From positions 2,418,064-2,482,063 of the forward strand of contig OW051468.1 in NCBI GenBank assembly GCA_932521025.1: a stretch of DNA of 64,000 nucleotides, given 5' to 3'. The stretch is from Oscheius onirici. Taxonomy: Eukaryota; Nematoda; Chromadorea; Rhabditida; Rhabditidae. Within the stretch, counting starts at the first letter, position 1. Every line of letters starts with the position of its first letter. The notes under the pieces were generated by a model that was not told the DNA's origin, searched no databases, and saw only the letters and a program-made list of their open reading frames with translations. Both the position numbers and the translations under genes were made by a program. Shown here in pieces: positions 11,870 to 23,400 of this stretch.

Positions 11870-12090
11870 CAGAAAAACGGTTGGAGCGGAATTTATAGTA
11901 GAAACCCCTTTAAACGCTTTTCCGTATTCCTAACCCGGGCTTGATTTTTTACTGTCTAGAAACTGAAAGTCAAAAATATTCAAAGTCCACTTGCAAATCG
12001 ACTTGTCTAAACTTGTTACGCTAACTCCTTCTCCTTAATTGTGCGCACAAATTGCTTCATTTTGATTGCCAATTAAAAAGAAACGAAATT
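11870..12090 (-). repeat. Dispersed repeat, copy matching 41345-41530
   Basis: On the minus strand this reads as the same sequence found on the plus strand at about 41345-41530. Shared pieces include ATTGGCAATC, GGAGAAGGAGTTAGCG, CAAGTCGATTTGCAAGTGGA, TTTTTGACTTTCAG, ACAGTAAAAAATCAAG and TAGGAATACGGAAAAGCG. Identity is high. Related but more diverged pieces occur near 33.4, 36.8-37.1, 41.8-42.0 and 51.6-51.8 kb. Confidence 0.8.
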
Positions 12091-12264
12091 ATTATTCTGA
12101 AAAAATAGACAGCCATGAAAGTTGAAAGAATGGAAGTGTTTTTTCTTAAAAAGTCGCACAGAGGGAAAACATCAAGGTAGTTCATTCGGACTAGGCATTC
12201 ACCGCCTGGCTAGGGGAAAATTTGGAATAAATGTGGGCTGCTCCGGTTTTGGTGTCAATACGGG

Positions 12265-13851
12265 TTACTGTAATCTATGGCAAATGTCAGCCGGAAACAG
12301 ATTGACTGTTCTGCCCCAAAAATAGGATGCTTCCAAAAATCTTTGTTTATAGGGGAAAAAACTCACGTAATGGGCTCTTCCATCACTATGCTCCTGCGAG
12401 GAATAGGAGTAGGAATCGGATGTCCGTGTATCTGCTTCCTGTGGTTGTCCATGCTCTTCGGCGATGCGCACTTGAAATCGCACTCGTCGCACTCACAAGG
12501 CGAGCACTGATTGTGCGTTTTCGCGTGGGTAATCCTTTGGCGCGAAGTTCTAAAATTCGAAATTTTCCCGTCTGAAAACAAGATTAAAAATACCGGAAAC
12601 GCTCGTCACAGAAATAGCACGGATAGGGCAGTTCTCCCGTATGAATTCGATAGTGATCTGGAAAGCTTTTCGGCAGCAGTTCCTAAATATCGTTCTTTTG
12701 TAAAGAAGCGGGGAAAAGTGATACTTTATAGCACTCCGGACACTTGATTCTCATCGTCGTCTTGACCACGACCTCCGGAGCATATGTATTATTCGGATAG
12801 AGGAACGGAGTCTGGTCGATGACGAATCTGGCACCGGCTGAAAAAGGACTATTTTATGGATGATTTTATAGATTATGGAGAATCTGCACTTTTTGTCAAC
12901 TTTGGATACTCGAAAAGTTCGCGAACTTTTTATTCAAAGAATGGGGACAAATTTGGCCATTTTTCATCTTGTTATTTTTAAAAGCGAAATAGTTTTTCAG
13001 AATGTTACTAACACTGGGAAATGAAGATTTCGACATAGCCTGAGGAACAGGGATGAAACTGAATCGGCCTGATTTCAGAACACTGAGCTCATCATGACTG
13101 GCTCAAACAGAACTAAAAAGTACCTGACTTCAGTTCTCCTCATAACTCCCAGTTTTCTCCTTGTCACATGCCCCAACTCCTTCAAAATAGCCGGAGCATG
13201 AAGGCATGGCGTAGTAGGAATACTGGAAAATCTCAATTTCAAGACTTGAAAAATCTTTTGACTTTAATTTTGAGCTTTTAAACCCAGATTTTCTGGCAGC
13301 CTGACTGTAAACACAACATCAACTATTACCTGCAGTCGCCATCTTCACCCTGCTCTTCTTCGCTTCCACTACCTGCCGCGGGATTCCTTCCTGTATTCTT
13401 CGAGGAGGCATCTGGGCCGGCTGACTGAGCCTGACACCATGAGGAACCAAATTCATGCGAAAAGGGCTTCCCTGTCTCTCCCAGTCCAGTTTTCTCTTGA
13501 GGATGTTGGCTCGGAAGGGGGCAGCTTCTCTCATCCTCATGTCACTGACCTAAGATAGCCCAATTTTCGGGAGGAAAATGAGAGCCAAAAACGGACATTG
13601 TTGGCAATTTGAAGCATTTGAGGCGGTAGCAGATTTCTCATCTTGGGCTTGTAGACTTCAACCTCGTTCTCAAAAGCCTCCGTGAAACAGTCTTCCATGT
13701 GAGCGACGAGTCTAAGTCGCGTTTCGAAAATCTCGTCACACTCTGTGCAGACGTGCTTCTTGACCTTCTTCTGCCGTGGCTCCTCCTCCTCCGGATCCGT
13801 CTCGAAACTGTAGGGGGCAGCAAAGTCGTCGACTTCTTCGTTACCATCCAT
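12265..13851 (-). CDS. C2H2 zinc-finger protein
   Basis: Probable nuclear nucleic-acid-binding protein. The N-terminus is acidic (MDGNEEVDDFAAPYSFETD). The first finger is CTECDEIF ... HMEDC, followed by a basic linker region (RMREAAPFRANILKRKLDW). The finger cluster near the C-terminus is CPECYKELLPKSFPDHYRIH, CYFCDERFRTSRQRITHAKTH, and CECDECDF ... HRKQIH. Exons join in frame across at least six short introns, and the last codes for VNLFPADICHRLQ before the TAA at 12267-12265. The HTGE-type linker (HTGELPYPC) is that of classical Kruppel-type fingers. I do not recognise an ortholog. Its 3' end is followed by the repeat copy at 11.9-12.1 kb and then by same-strand genes. Confidence 0.85.
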
Positions 13852-14566
13852 ACTGAAATCTGCTGGCCATTATTCTATGTCTTGGAAGAAAAGTTGTGGA
13901 AAAAAGCCCAACACTCTTCGAAAAAAGACATAAATATTTATTCTTTATCGTTTTTCTCTCACCAGCAGTTCTTCACAAAAATTTGCCAAGTTTTGCCGGT
14001 TATTTACTCGTAAAATAGAACAAAATGGACCTAACACCCAGAAACAAATCCCAATCCCGAAAAATTTCATTTGAAAGACGCGGAAAAAATTGGCTGCGTA
14101 TCCATAACGTGGAAACGTTGAATACTCAGCCGAGGTCCTGTCACGAAGTTTGAATAGCAATTTTTAGCAGAAAATTGTAAAAAGCTGTAAGAAGGTACGA
14201 CATTGTCAGCTCAAAAACGTGAAAAAAGAAACGGAAAACGGGAACGAACGGTGTCTTCCGGTAAAGTCAACATTTTTAGCTCAAACTCGTAAAACGTACA
14301 AAAATAACAAGAAAGGACAGTGCACGAAAGAACGCCTAAGAAGTGGAACAAAATCTTGAAAAAAACCACTTTATAAGTTAAACAACTGCATATCTACAAC
14401 AATTAAACAACGAAAACCAACAAAGTTCTTGGGGGAACGACTATTTCACAACAGTTAGGGGAGAAAGAAGAGGAGATAACCGAGAAGAAAAGGTACCAGT
14501 ATAGTGTCATTGACGAACGCGGTAAAGTCCTTGGTTAGATGCGAAGAAAATGTAGTTGAAATACAG
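13852..14566. other. Gene-free spacer
   Basis: Between the zinc-finger start and the phosphoesterase stop, both on the minus strand. Only short AT-rich ORFs without domain-like content. I see no repeat or RNA gene here. It should hold the polyadenylation region of the phosphoesterase and the promoter of the zinc-finger gene. Confidence 0.5.
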
Positions 14567-17239
14567 CTATTTGACCAGATTGATGATCCAGATCTCCGAC
14601 ATTCCGAGCATCTTCATGTTTGGACCCTGAAAATGAGAAAATTAGAGAGATTTGACTCTTGTTTTTCAGCGAATAGCTTTGGAGTGCTGACAAACGTTCA
14701 CATTTCAGTGGTTCGAAAAGATATCAAGCAAAATTTCCAGGGCAACTTTGGGGAAAAGTGAAGTTTGGCATAAAAATGGCTTAGATTATGGACAGGCTCA
14801 CTACAATTCGCTCTGTACCAGCTCGTAAAACCTTTATGCAAATAAGCCTTACCTGATAAAGAGTTCCAGCCGAAACCATCAGTTTACCGTCTCCGAATGG
14901 CAGATCATAGAGACCGTAAAAGTATGGCAGCATCCAGTAGACGAACGGCACGACCACGTAGAACTGCCCAGCATGCGTGTGTCCTAAAATTATTTGGATT
15001 TTCCACAAAAAAATCAGCTTACCTGACAAAATAAGATCAATCTGCTCCAGATCAATTCGCGGAATTTCAGTGATTGTGACCGGATTGTGAGCCATTAGAA
15101 TTTTGGTGCTGTCTTTCGGACAGTACTTTATAGCTATTGTCGCATTGCTCTCGTGAGTTTTTATCCTAAATTTGAGAATTTCCTTGTTTGGGGCAAAATT
15201 ACCCCATTTTTCCGCTCGAAATGTCGTTGACTCCGGCCAGACAGACACCTTTGAAGAGGGTATGGCTAAAAATATGGTTTTTGGTAAGAGTATAGTTGGC
15301 AGACTCCTCAGTCCAAATTTTTGGCCCTGATCGACTAAATTCTGTGTTGGTAGCCAATGTTGTTTCACATGCTGAATATAAACAAAAAATCACTTACTTG
15401 TTGTTCAGGACGTGAATTCCCATCTTTTTGTACAATTTGGTCCATTCCAGGGCGTCGCCGTAGTAATAGTCGTGATTTCCTGTGACGAAGAAGGTTGGAA
15501 ATCGTCGAGGAAGCTGCCACATTGGCTGGACGCGATCGGCAACTTCGCTAACCGGTCCGTCGACCATGTCTCCGACGATTAGGACGGCGTCAACCTCCAG
15601 GGAGAGCAGTCGGTCGACTACGTTGGCTACCTGGATAATTTTTTGGTTGGATTAGTAGAAAATAGAGGAAAACTTGTTCTTTGTAGACACTTGCTCCAGC
15701 ATGAATGTCGGAAATGACGGCCAGACGGAGATGGCCGCGTTCTGCTGAGAGATCCTGGAAAATTGTGCTATGGGAAAATATATAGCGGAAGTGTATTATC
15801 TTGATGATCAAACAACGCCGTGCTCCGTCTCCTAAAATTACAATCTGCAAGTCCGTTTGAATTCGGCGGTTAAAACGGAAAGATTCATGCAGTGAAAAAC
15901 GCTGGTTCCCACCAAAGTGAGCTTGTTGCAAGATTTGCTCCGTACACTAAACTGTAACAGACTCTAACAGATTTCTCATTTTACGGCACTCAATGGCAGA
16001 ATCAATTAACTGAGAACGAAAGCGTTTCGAAAACTTTGAGACTTTTTAAATTACTCGCAATAAAAACCATATCATGAAGCCTACCTTTACATGCAAAGTC
16101 CTCTCTTTGACCTGTATAAAACCGCATCCGGCCCACATGACGAACGATAACGCGAACGAAATTGCTATTGTGAACCTTAATTACCTCATTTTAGGCTGGA
16201 AATAAAAAACACCAACTTGATTTGACTCCTCCTTTCAAATATAAGTCTCCTGAAGTAATCAGCTTGACTAACCAACTCTATTAGGCATTTTATCGGTGGT
16301 ATTAACTGAAATCGCAATTTAAAAAAAAAGGATCAAACATTTGAAAATACTATTAAATATGGTCTCGTTGCGTTCACAATCCAAAATCCGAGAACAAAGG
16401 CGAATAAATTGGTCCAAACGCCACAGGCAATTGAGGTTAGATCAAAAAGTAGCCACTGGAGCCAGATTGGGGCGTAGTACATGTAGTAGATAAGCTGGGC
16501 GAAGAGGAAAAAGACCAAAAGGCTTAGGGAGGATCGCTCTCGCCATTTCTGGAACATTTTAATCTTTGGGTAGAAAATAAGCGAAAAATACAGATAATAT
16601 GCGTCTGTCGGCCTTGGAATCGTCGTCTTTTGGAGCATAATAGGCCAAGAGCTGGTGGTAGATGAATATATTGATCAGAGTCATTAAAAGCTCCAGCTTG
16701 ATGACGGAGACTACTCGTCGTCGATTACCGAGCTCATAGCCGGCTGTGGAACGGACCTGAAACTGGAGAGTTACAGAGGGTAAGCGAAACGTTGAGGTTG
16801 ATGGCACTATTTTGGGGATGTCTTTTTCAACCATTGAAGTGTTTGCTTCAAAAATTCGATTCTATGGGAATGCGGCACGGAGTTGTTGTGATAATTGACA
16901 CCAAAAGGTCCAGAGAAAACTTCAGAACCGAAAAGTTCTTGATAATGTCAGATTTTTTCGATTTTCAAAGCAGTGGAATTTCTGCTCACTGAGATGGAAA
17001 CGCTACGGGTAATCACGTATTCAGATCACAGTAACTAAAAATTGGCTCCCCGAATCTCAGAAGGTCAACACTATCTCACAAAATTTGAAGATGCAAGTTT
17101 TTGTGAGGCGAAACTCATTGTGTTGACCAACTCATTGTCAGACAGGCTAACTCACCCATGGCTCCATAATCCAGGCTACTGATAAATATATACAGACGAT
17201 TCCTACACATATTAATTTTGTCGTCGATATGGAGCTCAT
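14567..17239 (-). CDS. Membrane metallophosphoesterase, TMPPE-like
   Basis: Predicted multi-pass membrane protein with a calcineurin-like phosphoesterase domain. Exon 1 (from 17239) gives a first membrane segment (ICVGIVCIYLSVAWIM). Further segments are LELLMTLINIFIYHQLL, SLLVFFLFAQLIYYMYY, VWTNLFAFVLGFWIV and probably ISFALSFVMWAGCGFI (about 16.15 kb). The phosphoesterase domain carries its metal motifs: SDIHAG (15.7 kb), VGDMVDG, GNHDYYYGD, MAHNP and GHTHAGQF, and it ends with GPNMKMLGMSEIWIINLVK. The joins around 16.35-15.75 kb are the weak point and the two halves could be separate genes. SEC5 stops 171 bp upstream on the same strand, and an ATTCAG acceptor precedes the ATG, so the pair looks like an operon. 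Confidence 0.7.
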
Positions 17240-17409
17240 GGCACTGAATTTGGATTGATTTTAGTTCTCGTTTTTCTAGATACAACCTTCCGCAAAACAG
17301 TAATTGAAAAGAAAGGCTGGAAATAAAGCTTTACATAAATAAAAACAAAACGGAATCACAGTTGGCAGCAATAAATAAGAGCACCAATAAATCTGTACAA
17401 GTTTGGGTT

Positions 17410-20400
17410 TTAGATGCTGGAAGTGTTGAGGTCGTCGTCGGAATTGCGGTTGAGACTCTCGATGGCCAGGCGCATCGCATTCCGCATGTTGTTCAGACAG
17501 CGGGCCAGTTTCCTGAAAATAACTTTTTTTTGCCAAAAACAGGCGAGGAGGACCAGAGCCATGCGGAGGAGATTATTTTTACCGGGAAAACGGAATACTA
17601 AAGGTTACTTGAATTTCGGGGATTTGAAAGATGGAACGAAAGACCACAAAGCAGTGGTAAGAACGGAAGAAGATAAAAGTCACTTTAGATGACTGTGCTC
17701 AAGATAAGCTGTAAAACTGACTCTTGATCAACACTTCCAATCAGATCGGCTCGGAAAGCGTTCAGCTGGGTCCTGGTCTGCAGCGACATGTACGAGTCGA
17801 GGGTTTCTTCGAGAGCACAGAGGTCGATAACACATTGCTGTCTGGCTGCCGTGTTCTGTGGCGGAGTGGCCTGGATGTGCTCCAGCAGCGTGTCTATAAC
17901 CATTTGCACTGTCAGCTAAAGCGTTTTTTTTTGTTTTAATTAAAAAAATGACAAACCTGTATGCAATCGAGGGTCAACTGAGGAGAATGGAGCTCCAGTT
18001 CGGCCTGCTGGAGAACGAAACACATCATCATCTCTTTCGCGTAGTCAGAGACGTCTGGAAAGTGTAGAAGTAAGCGGTATTTGAAAAATATACAGTGCAA
18101 TTTTAGCAACAGGTTCTAAAAACGTAAGTCGACGGAATTAAGGTCATACGCAGCCGAGCAGACGCGCATTTGACCAGGAACTTGAACTAATAAGTCTCAA
18201 AACTTCAAATGAAAAACATTAATTGCTCCTCGTCAAAACAAACAATCTAATCTCTGTAACTTTCAACATAAAAAATTAGATACTTGTGAAAATCCTGCAA
18301 AAGTTCTCTTTCACCCGTCGAAACAGGTCAAGCCAAGAGTATAAAAGTAATCAAGGTCACTGAAGAAGTCACTCTACCACGATGGCACAAGGCGACAGGC
18401 TGGCAAAGGAGCTATCGAGCGAAGATTGGTACCACGGACTGCTGCCGAGGGAGGACATGAACACGCTGCTCCGTCGCAATGGAGACTTCCTGGTCCGCTA
18501 CTCGGAGGCCAAGAAGGGACAGGACAAGTCGTTCATCATCAGCGTCATGAGGACCGAGCAGCTGGACAAGGACGGAATCAAGCACTACATCATCAACCGC
18601 AATCCGCAGGGCAAGTTCCTGGTGGAGAAATTCGCCTTCCCGACGGTCAAGGCAATGATCCTGCACCATCTGAAGAACAGGGATTCGCTCGTGACGACAG
18701 ACAACGGTGTGACGCTGCTGACCCCGATCAAACGGCAGGACTGGGAGCACAGCCACGAGGACGTTCAGGTTAGTTCCTTCTTTTTGTGCAAGATAGTCTC
18801 GATTAGTCACGAGCTAGCAACTACTTGCGCCGTTTGTAGAGTGTCACTGTCTCTTAGAGTCTGGTAGAGCCACCGTAGCCCAAGGTATATAGCTGATCAG
18901 CTACTGTAACACCTTATTCTGTCGCCAACGATCCGTGATGCATCCGAGCTACTACTTTCCCAGAGTATGAAAGCCAACAAGGATTACTGTTTCTGACCCA
19001 CTAACTATACTATCCCAATGATATGACACCAAATAGAAACTCCCGTCTGACGACTAATGTTTTCTGAAGCTGCCTCTTGCAGATAACGAGGAAGCTCGGC
19101 GAAGGAGCCTTCGGAGAGGTGTCGCTCGGACGCCTGAAGATCCACCGAGGGCCGCAAGCTGGCAAGACGGTGGACGTGGCCGTCAAGATGGCGAAGCTCG
19201 AGCAGATGACGAAGGACCAGCTGAAGGAGATCATGTGCGAGGCTCGTCTCATGCGTCGCTTCAATCACCCAAACGTCGTCAAGTTCTACGGCGTGGCGAC
19301 GTTGATGGAACCGCTGATGGTCATCATGGAGCTGGCTGGAGACGGAGCCCTGGACTCGTACCTGAAGAAGACGCCGCAAAGCCAGGAGAAACTCAACGAG
19401 ATGGTCCTGCAGGCAGCCTATGGGCTCAACTATATTCATTCGAAGAATGTCCTGCACCGCGATCTCGCCGCTCGCAACTGTCTCTACGGTGGAGGCAACG
19501 TCAAGATTGCCGACTTTGGCTTGTCCCGTGAAGGCAACTGCTACCAGGTTTGTTTCTCCACCTCTCTTTTACACCTGCTTCCCGATGGATCCGCATTCCC
19601 GCGTCCCGATCCGCTGGCTGGCTCCGGAATGCATCGCCACAGCCATCTTCACTCATAAGACGGATGTTTGGGCCTTTGGAGTGATGGCCTGGGAGATCTA
19701 CAGCGGCGGAATCGAGCCCTACCCCGGCATGATGGTAGCCGAAGTCGCTCAGAGCGTCCGCCAGGGATATCGAATGGATTTTCCGTCGGGAGTCAAGGGC
19801 GACGTGGCCAACTTCTTCAAGACAGTCGTCTGGAACGAGGACCCTATCCAGCGACCCACGATGAGCGACGTCGTCCGTCTGCTACCGCCCCTGCTCCAGG
19901 TCAACTCGAAGCACTAGAAGACTCCTGAGCAATAAATAAAGGGACTAAAAGCGGTCTTTTCTTATTCTTTTCCCGGCTCCTCTCTCTGCTTCTTGCGTTC
20001 TTCTCAATTTTTTATAGTCCATTTTTTTTAAAGCAATACCGTCTCTGTGTAGCCCTGCTTGTCGTAAATTTAAAAATTTCCTTTTTGCTTGAAATGGGTT
20101 CAAAAAGTAAAAGAAACTTTAAAAACCCAGGAATTAAAAAACAAAAATGCAAAGCCCACGGCCGGGGTCGAACCGACGATCTTCTGATTAGAAGTCAGAC
20201 GCCTTATCCACTAGGCCACGCGGGCGGCGTGTCCGGCACTGTCAATTCGAAAAGTGAGGGATCAGAAGGTCTCTAATCATCGCAAGCTTATTTTCTCTCG
20301 TTTTAGTATTGAAGACCGGCTCACTTCTTTTGTCCAAAGCGGACCAGACGACTTCGTTGCCTTGCGGCGTCGTACCATCATGTATCACAGCAGACGCGAA

Positions 20401-23400
20401 AATATGCATAACTCCAAGTTCAAAAGTCAAACTTGCTATCTAATCTTTTACAATTTCTAACTTGTCTTACTGACAAGAGAAAAACGCCTCACCTTCCTCC
20501 GGAATATACTCGTAATCGCAGCTATCTACGAGCTCTTGGAACATGTGCAGCTTCATTCGAATGTACATCTCCTCAATCAGGACTTTTCTGTAGTCTCCCA
20601 CCACTTTCCTACTGTTCTAAACTGATTTTCTTGCATGTTTTAAAATGAATAGAGTACCTCAAAAATGACGTCGGCGTACTTGATTCCGCACTCGTCCGTC
20701 CGTTTGCTGATTGTCTTTAGCGACGATTCCATAATGTACTCGAGATTACAGATGGAAATTAAGAGTTTTCGCGGCGTAACTTGGGTATTTTCGTCTTCAG
20801 GCTGCTGGCGATGGGCTGCTTCTCCCGATTGGATTGGGACTTTTCTCTGTCCGAGAAGGCTAAAAATGAGTTTTTAGAGATAAAACGAGGAAAATAACAT
20901 TTCCATGCATTTTTTGACCGATCGGAGCACATTGACGAAATATTTGATGAGCTCGACGCGGTACACCTCCTTAGCGAAGAGACAGCTTTCACTGGGATAT
21001 GAACTAGTTGATAGGGCGTCTTTGATGGAGGTTATGCACTCACAGACCTATTTTTCTGTATTTTTTAAGCGCAGAATAAAGGAAAAGAACCTCGTTTTCG
21101 TAGAGATCAGGCAGAGTCGTCTTGGAAAGACCCGTGTCGAAAAATTCCTGCTGCCAGTTTTCTTTCTTGTAGAGCAATTGGATTCCTGAAAATGAGACCT
21201 TTAGAAGTCGTGAATTTTGGTGTCTAGTTCTCTCACCACTTCAAACTTTCGTTTTTTCGAGAAGGGCCTAACTTCATGCAAGTTTCGTCATATAAATTAT
21301 AAGAAAAGCAGTGGAAATCATTCGCACGTTTTCAAGCCGCATTCTTCCAAATTTTCTATCTTTAGTGTACGTAAAACACAAAAAAAACATAGAAAAAACC
21401 CACTTTCCGCCGTCCTTTCCACAGCATTTGCCACAACCTTCATTCTGATCATGTTCGAAATCTCCAGAAGTGGCTGAATTTGCGCCGTCGTGAATTGGAA
21501 ATCTAGAAGAGTCGAAATGAAGCTGCGGATCGTTTTGAGGCAGTTCAACAGGGCAGTGCTGTGGAGAGTTGGACTGACCTGCGGCCATTTTACGAACTGG
21601 TCTGCGTACCTAAGGCTTTTTATAGAAAATACTTGAAGAAAGCCTCACATTCTAGTCTTTTCAGATGGCAAAAGTTCCGGCATTAGAGCGTTGAGAATGA
21701 GCCAGCTGGCGGCATTTAGAGTGTTTGTGAGCATCTTCTGAACGCTTTTTTTCGTGTTTGTAGCAAAAAAAACGCACATTTATGTCATCCTGATGCTGTG
21801 TCCAGCGACTATCGCTCGAATTGTAGGAATTAGAGAGTTTCCAGAAGGACTGCAGTTTGTTGCTCAGGACTCCAGTCATGTTGGCCACAAAATTCTGTCT
21901 CTCGTCCGTCTCGACGAGCTGAAATCCGCCACGGTTTCGGGAAGTAGCCGTCTCCATCGCTTTGTGGTGATGATCGCTCTGGATCTTCCACATAATGTTT
22001 TCGAGCCAGCAGTGATAGGCACGGATACATTCCCATGTCGGATCGGAATCGGGCTCGAGGATCTGAAATTGCAGATTTTTAGGTTACGAAATTGTTGTTG
22101 CCCATTTTGTTGCAAATTTGTTCATTTTCTTCGTAACTTTTCTGGCTCGGCTAAATTTTTAAATTTGCGGCATTGTTCGTTTTGTAAGGTTCTCGAAACG
22201 AAAATTCGGTAAGCTCTTACGTAATATTCCAAAGCCACCCCAAAGTTCCCCTTTCTCTTTCCCAATTTTATAGTTTTTCCTTTCTCTCCACAACCTAGGT
22301 CTTTTTCAGCCATGCCTTTCGAGCCATTTCACAAGGCTGGAGAAGAGAACTTCAAGAGAAACATTACTATGGACTTTGTCAATTTTACGTCATCTTCAAG
22401 CAAAAAATATAGATTAGGTTGCTAGTCTGCGCATAGGAATCAACCAGTTTATGGACTATATGGGAGATATCGACTCTCGCGAGCTGCAGAAAACCATGAC
22501 GAACGCCATTCTCTCGAATGATCCTACCAGCGCCTCCAGGCGAGTCATCGGAGGCAGTGACATCGCCGCGTCTACTGATGAGTCGCTCAAGACTTCCGTC
22601 GATTCCAAAAAGGACAGTCTGCTTCGTTTTGTTAGTTTTTAACCCTTCTTTTCAAATACTTTTAGGATTTTAGATGTAACACATGGAAGTTTCGCTGGGA
22701 GAAGCTGTTCGCTATCTCTTCAGATCGGATCTGCAGCCAAAAATGCTCTTTTACTGGGAATACATTAGGATGGGATTAATTTACCCTCCCGGCCACGAGA
22801 AAAATGTAAGATTTTTTAATTTTGAACTAAAAATTTAAGTCAGCCTGGACCGTCGAAGAACGAGTCTCCTGGTCATCCTCTTCCTGGCGGCTATATCAAA
22901 GCCGTCAACGATGCTGCCACTGCTCATTTCAAGGAGCGCATCGAAAATGGCCCTAACGAACACGAATCCTGGATGTTCCAAGTGGATCTTGATGAGTTCT
23001 GGGACAGCGATTGATCTTTGTCTTCTTCTTTAATTTGCCTACTACTTACTGTTATCTCACTTTGTTACGTTACCCTGCGCATTGTACATAAATCTTCCGC
23101 GCCATTATTTTATTTTCACAAACCTCAATTGTGAATCAGGCGATCAAGGGAGATTAGCCAGTTTTGTAACGGGACCCACAAAATGCTCCATTCGCGAGTT
23201 GAAAAAAACCACATGCAATGGTTATTTTTTTTTTTACAAAATTTGATGCTCTACCAGTTTCCGAGGACATTTGTACAACAAATTAACACACCTTCAGATA
23301 TTTGATGAGTTTGCTCTGTTCCTCATAGCTGGCCGGCGTGTCAATCAGCTTGTGCTTCACCTTCTCCTTGAAATCTTCCATCTTGGCGTCTAGTTCTCTC

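Noticed and set aside
13945-14160. 71-codon minus-strand ORF with aromatic-rich sequence
   Set aside because: No splice signals, no domain, AT-rich spacer; probably chance.
22122-22313. Minus-strand ORF overlapping the start of the SEC5-nested gene, as a possible SEC5 first exon
   Set aside because: The SEC5 frame links the exon at 22062 to the upstream exon ending at 23292 (...SKLIKYLK), and the true N-terminus with its IPT domain is at 24.7 kb.
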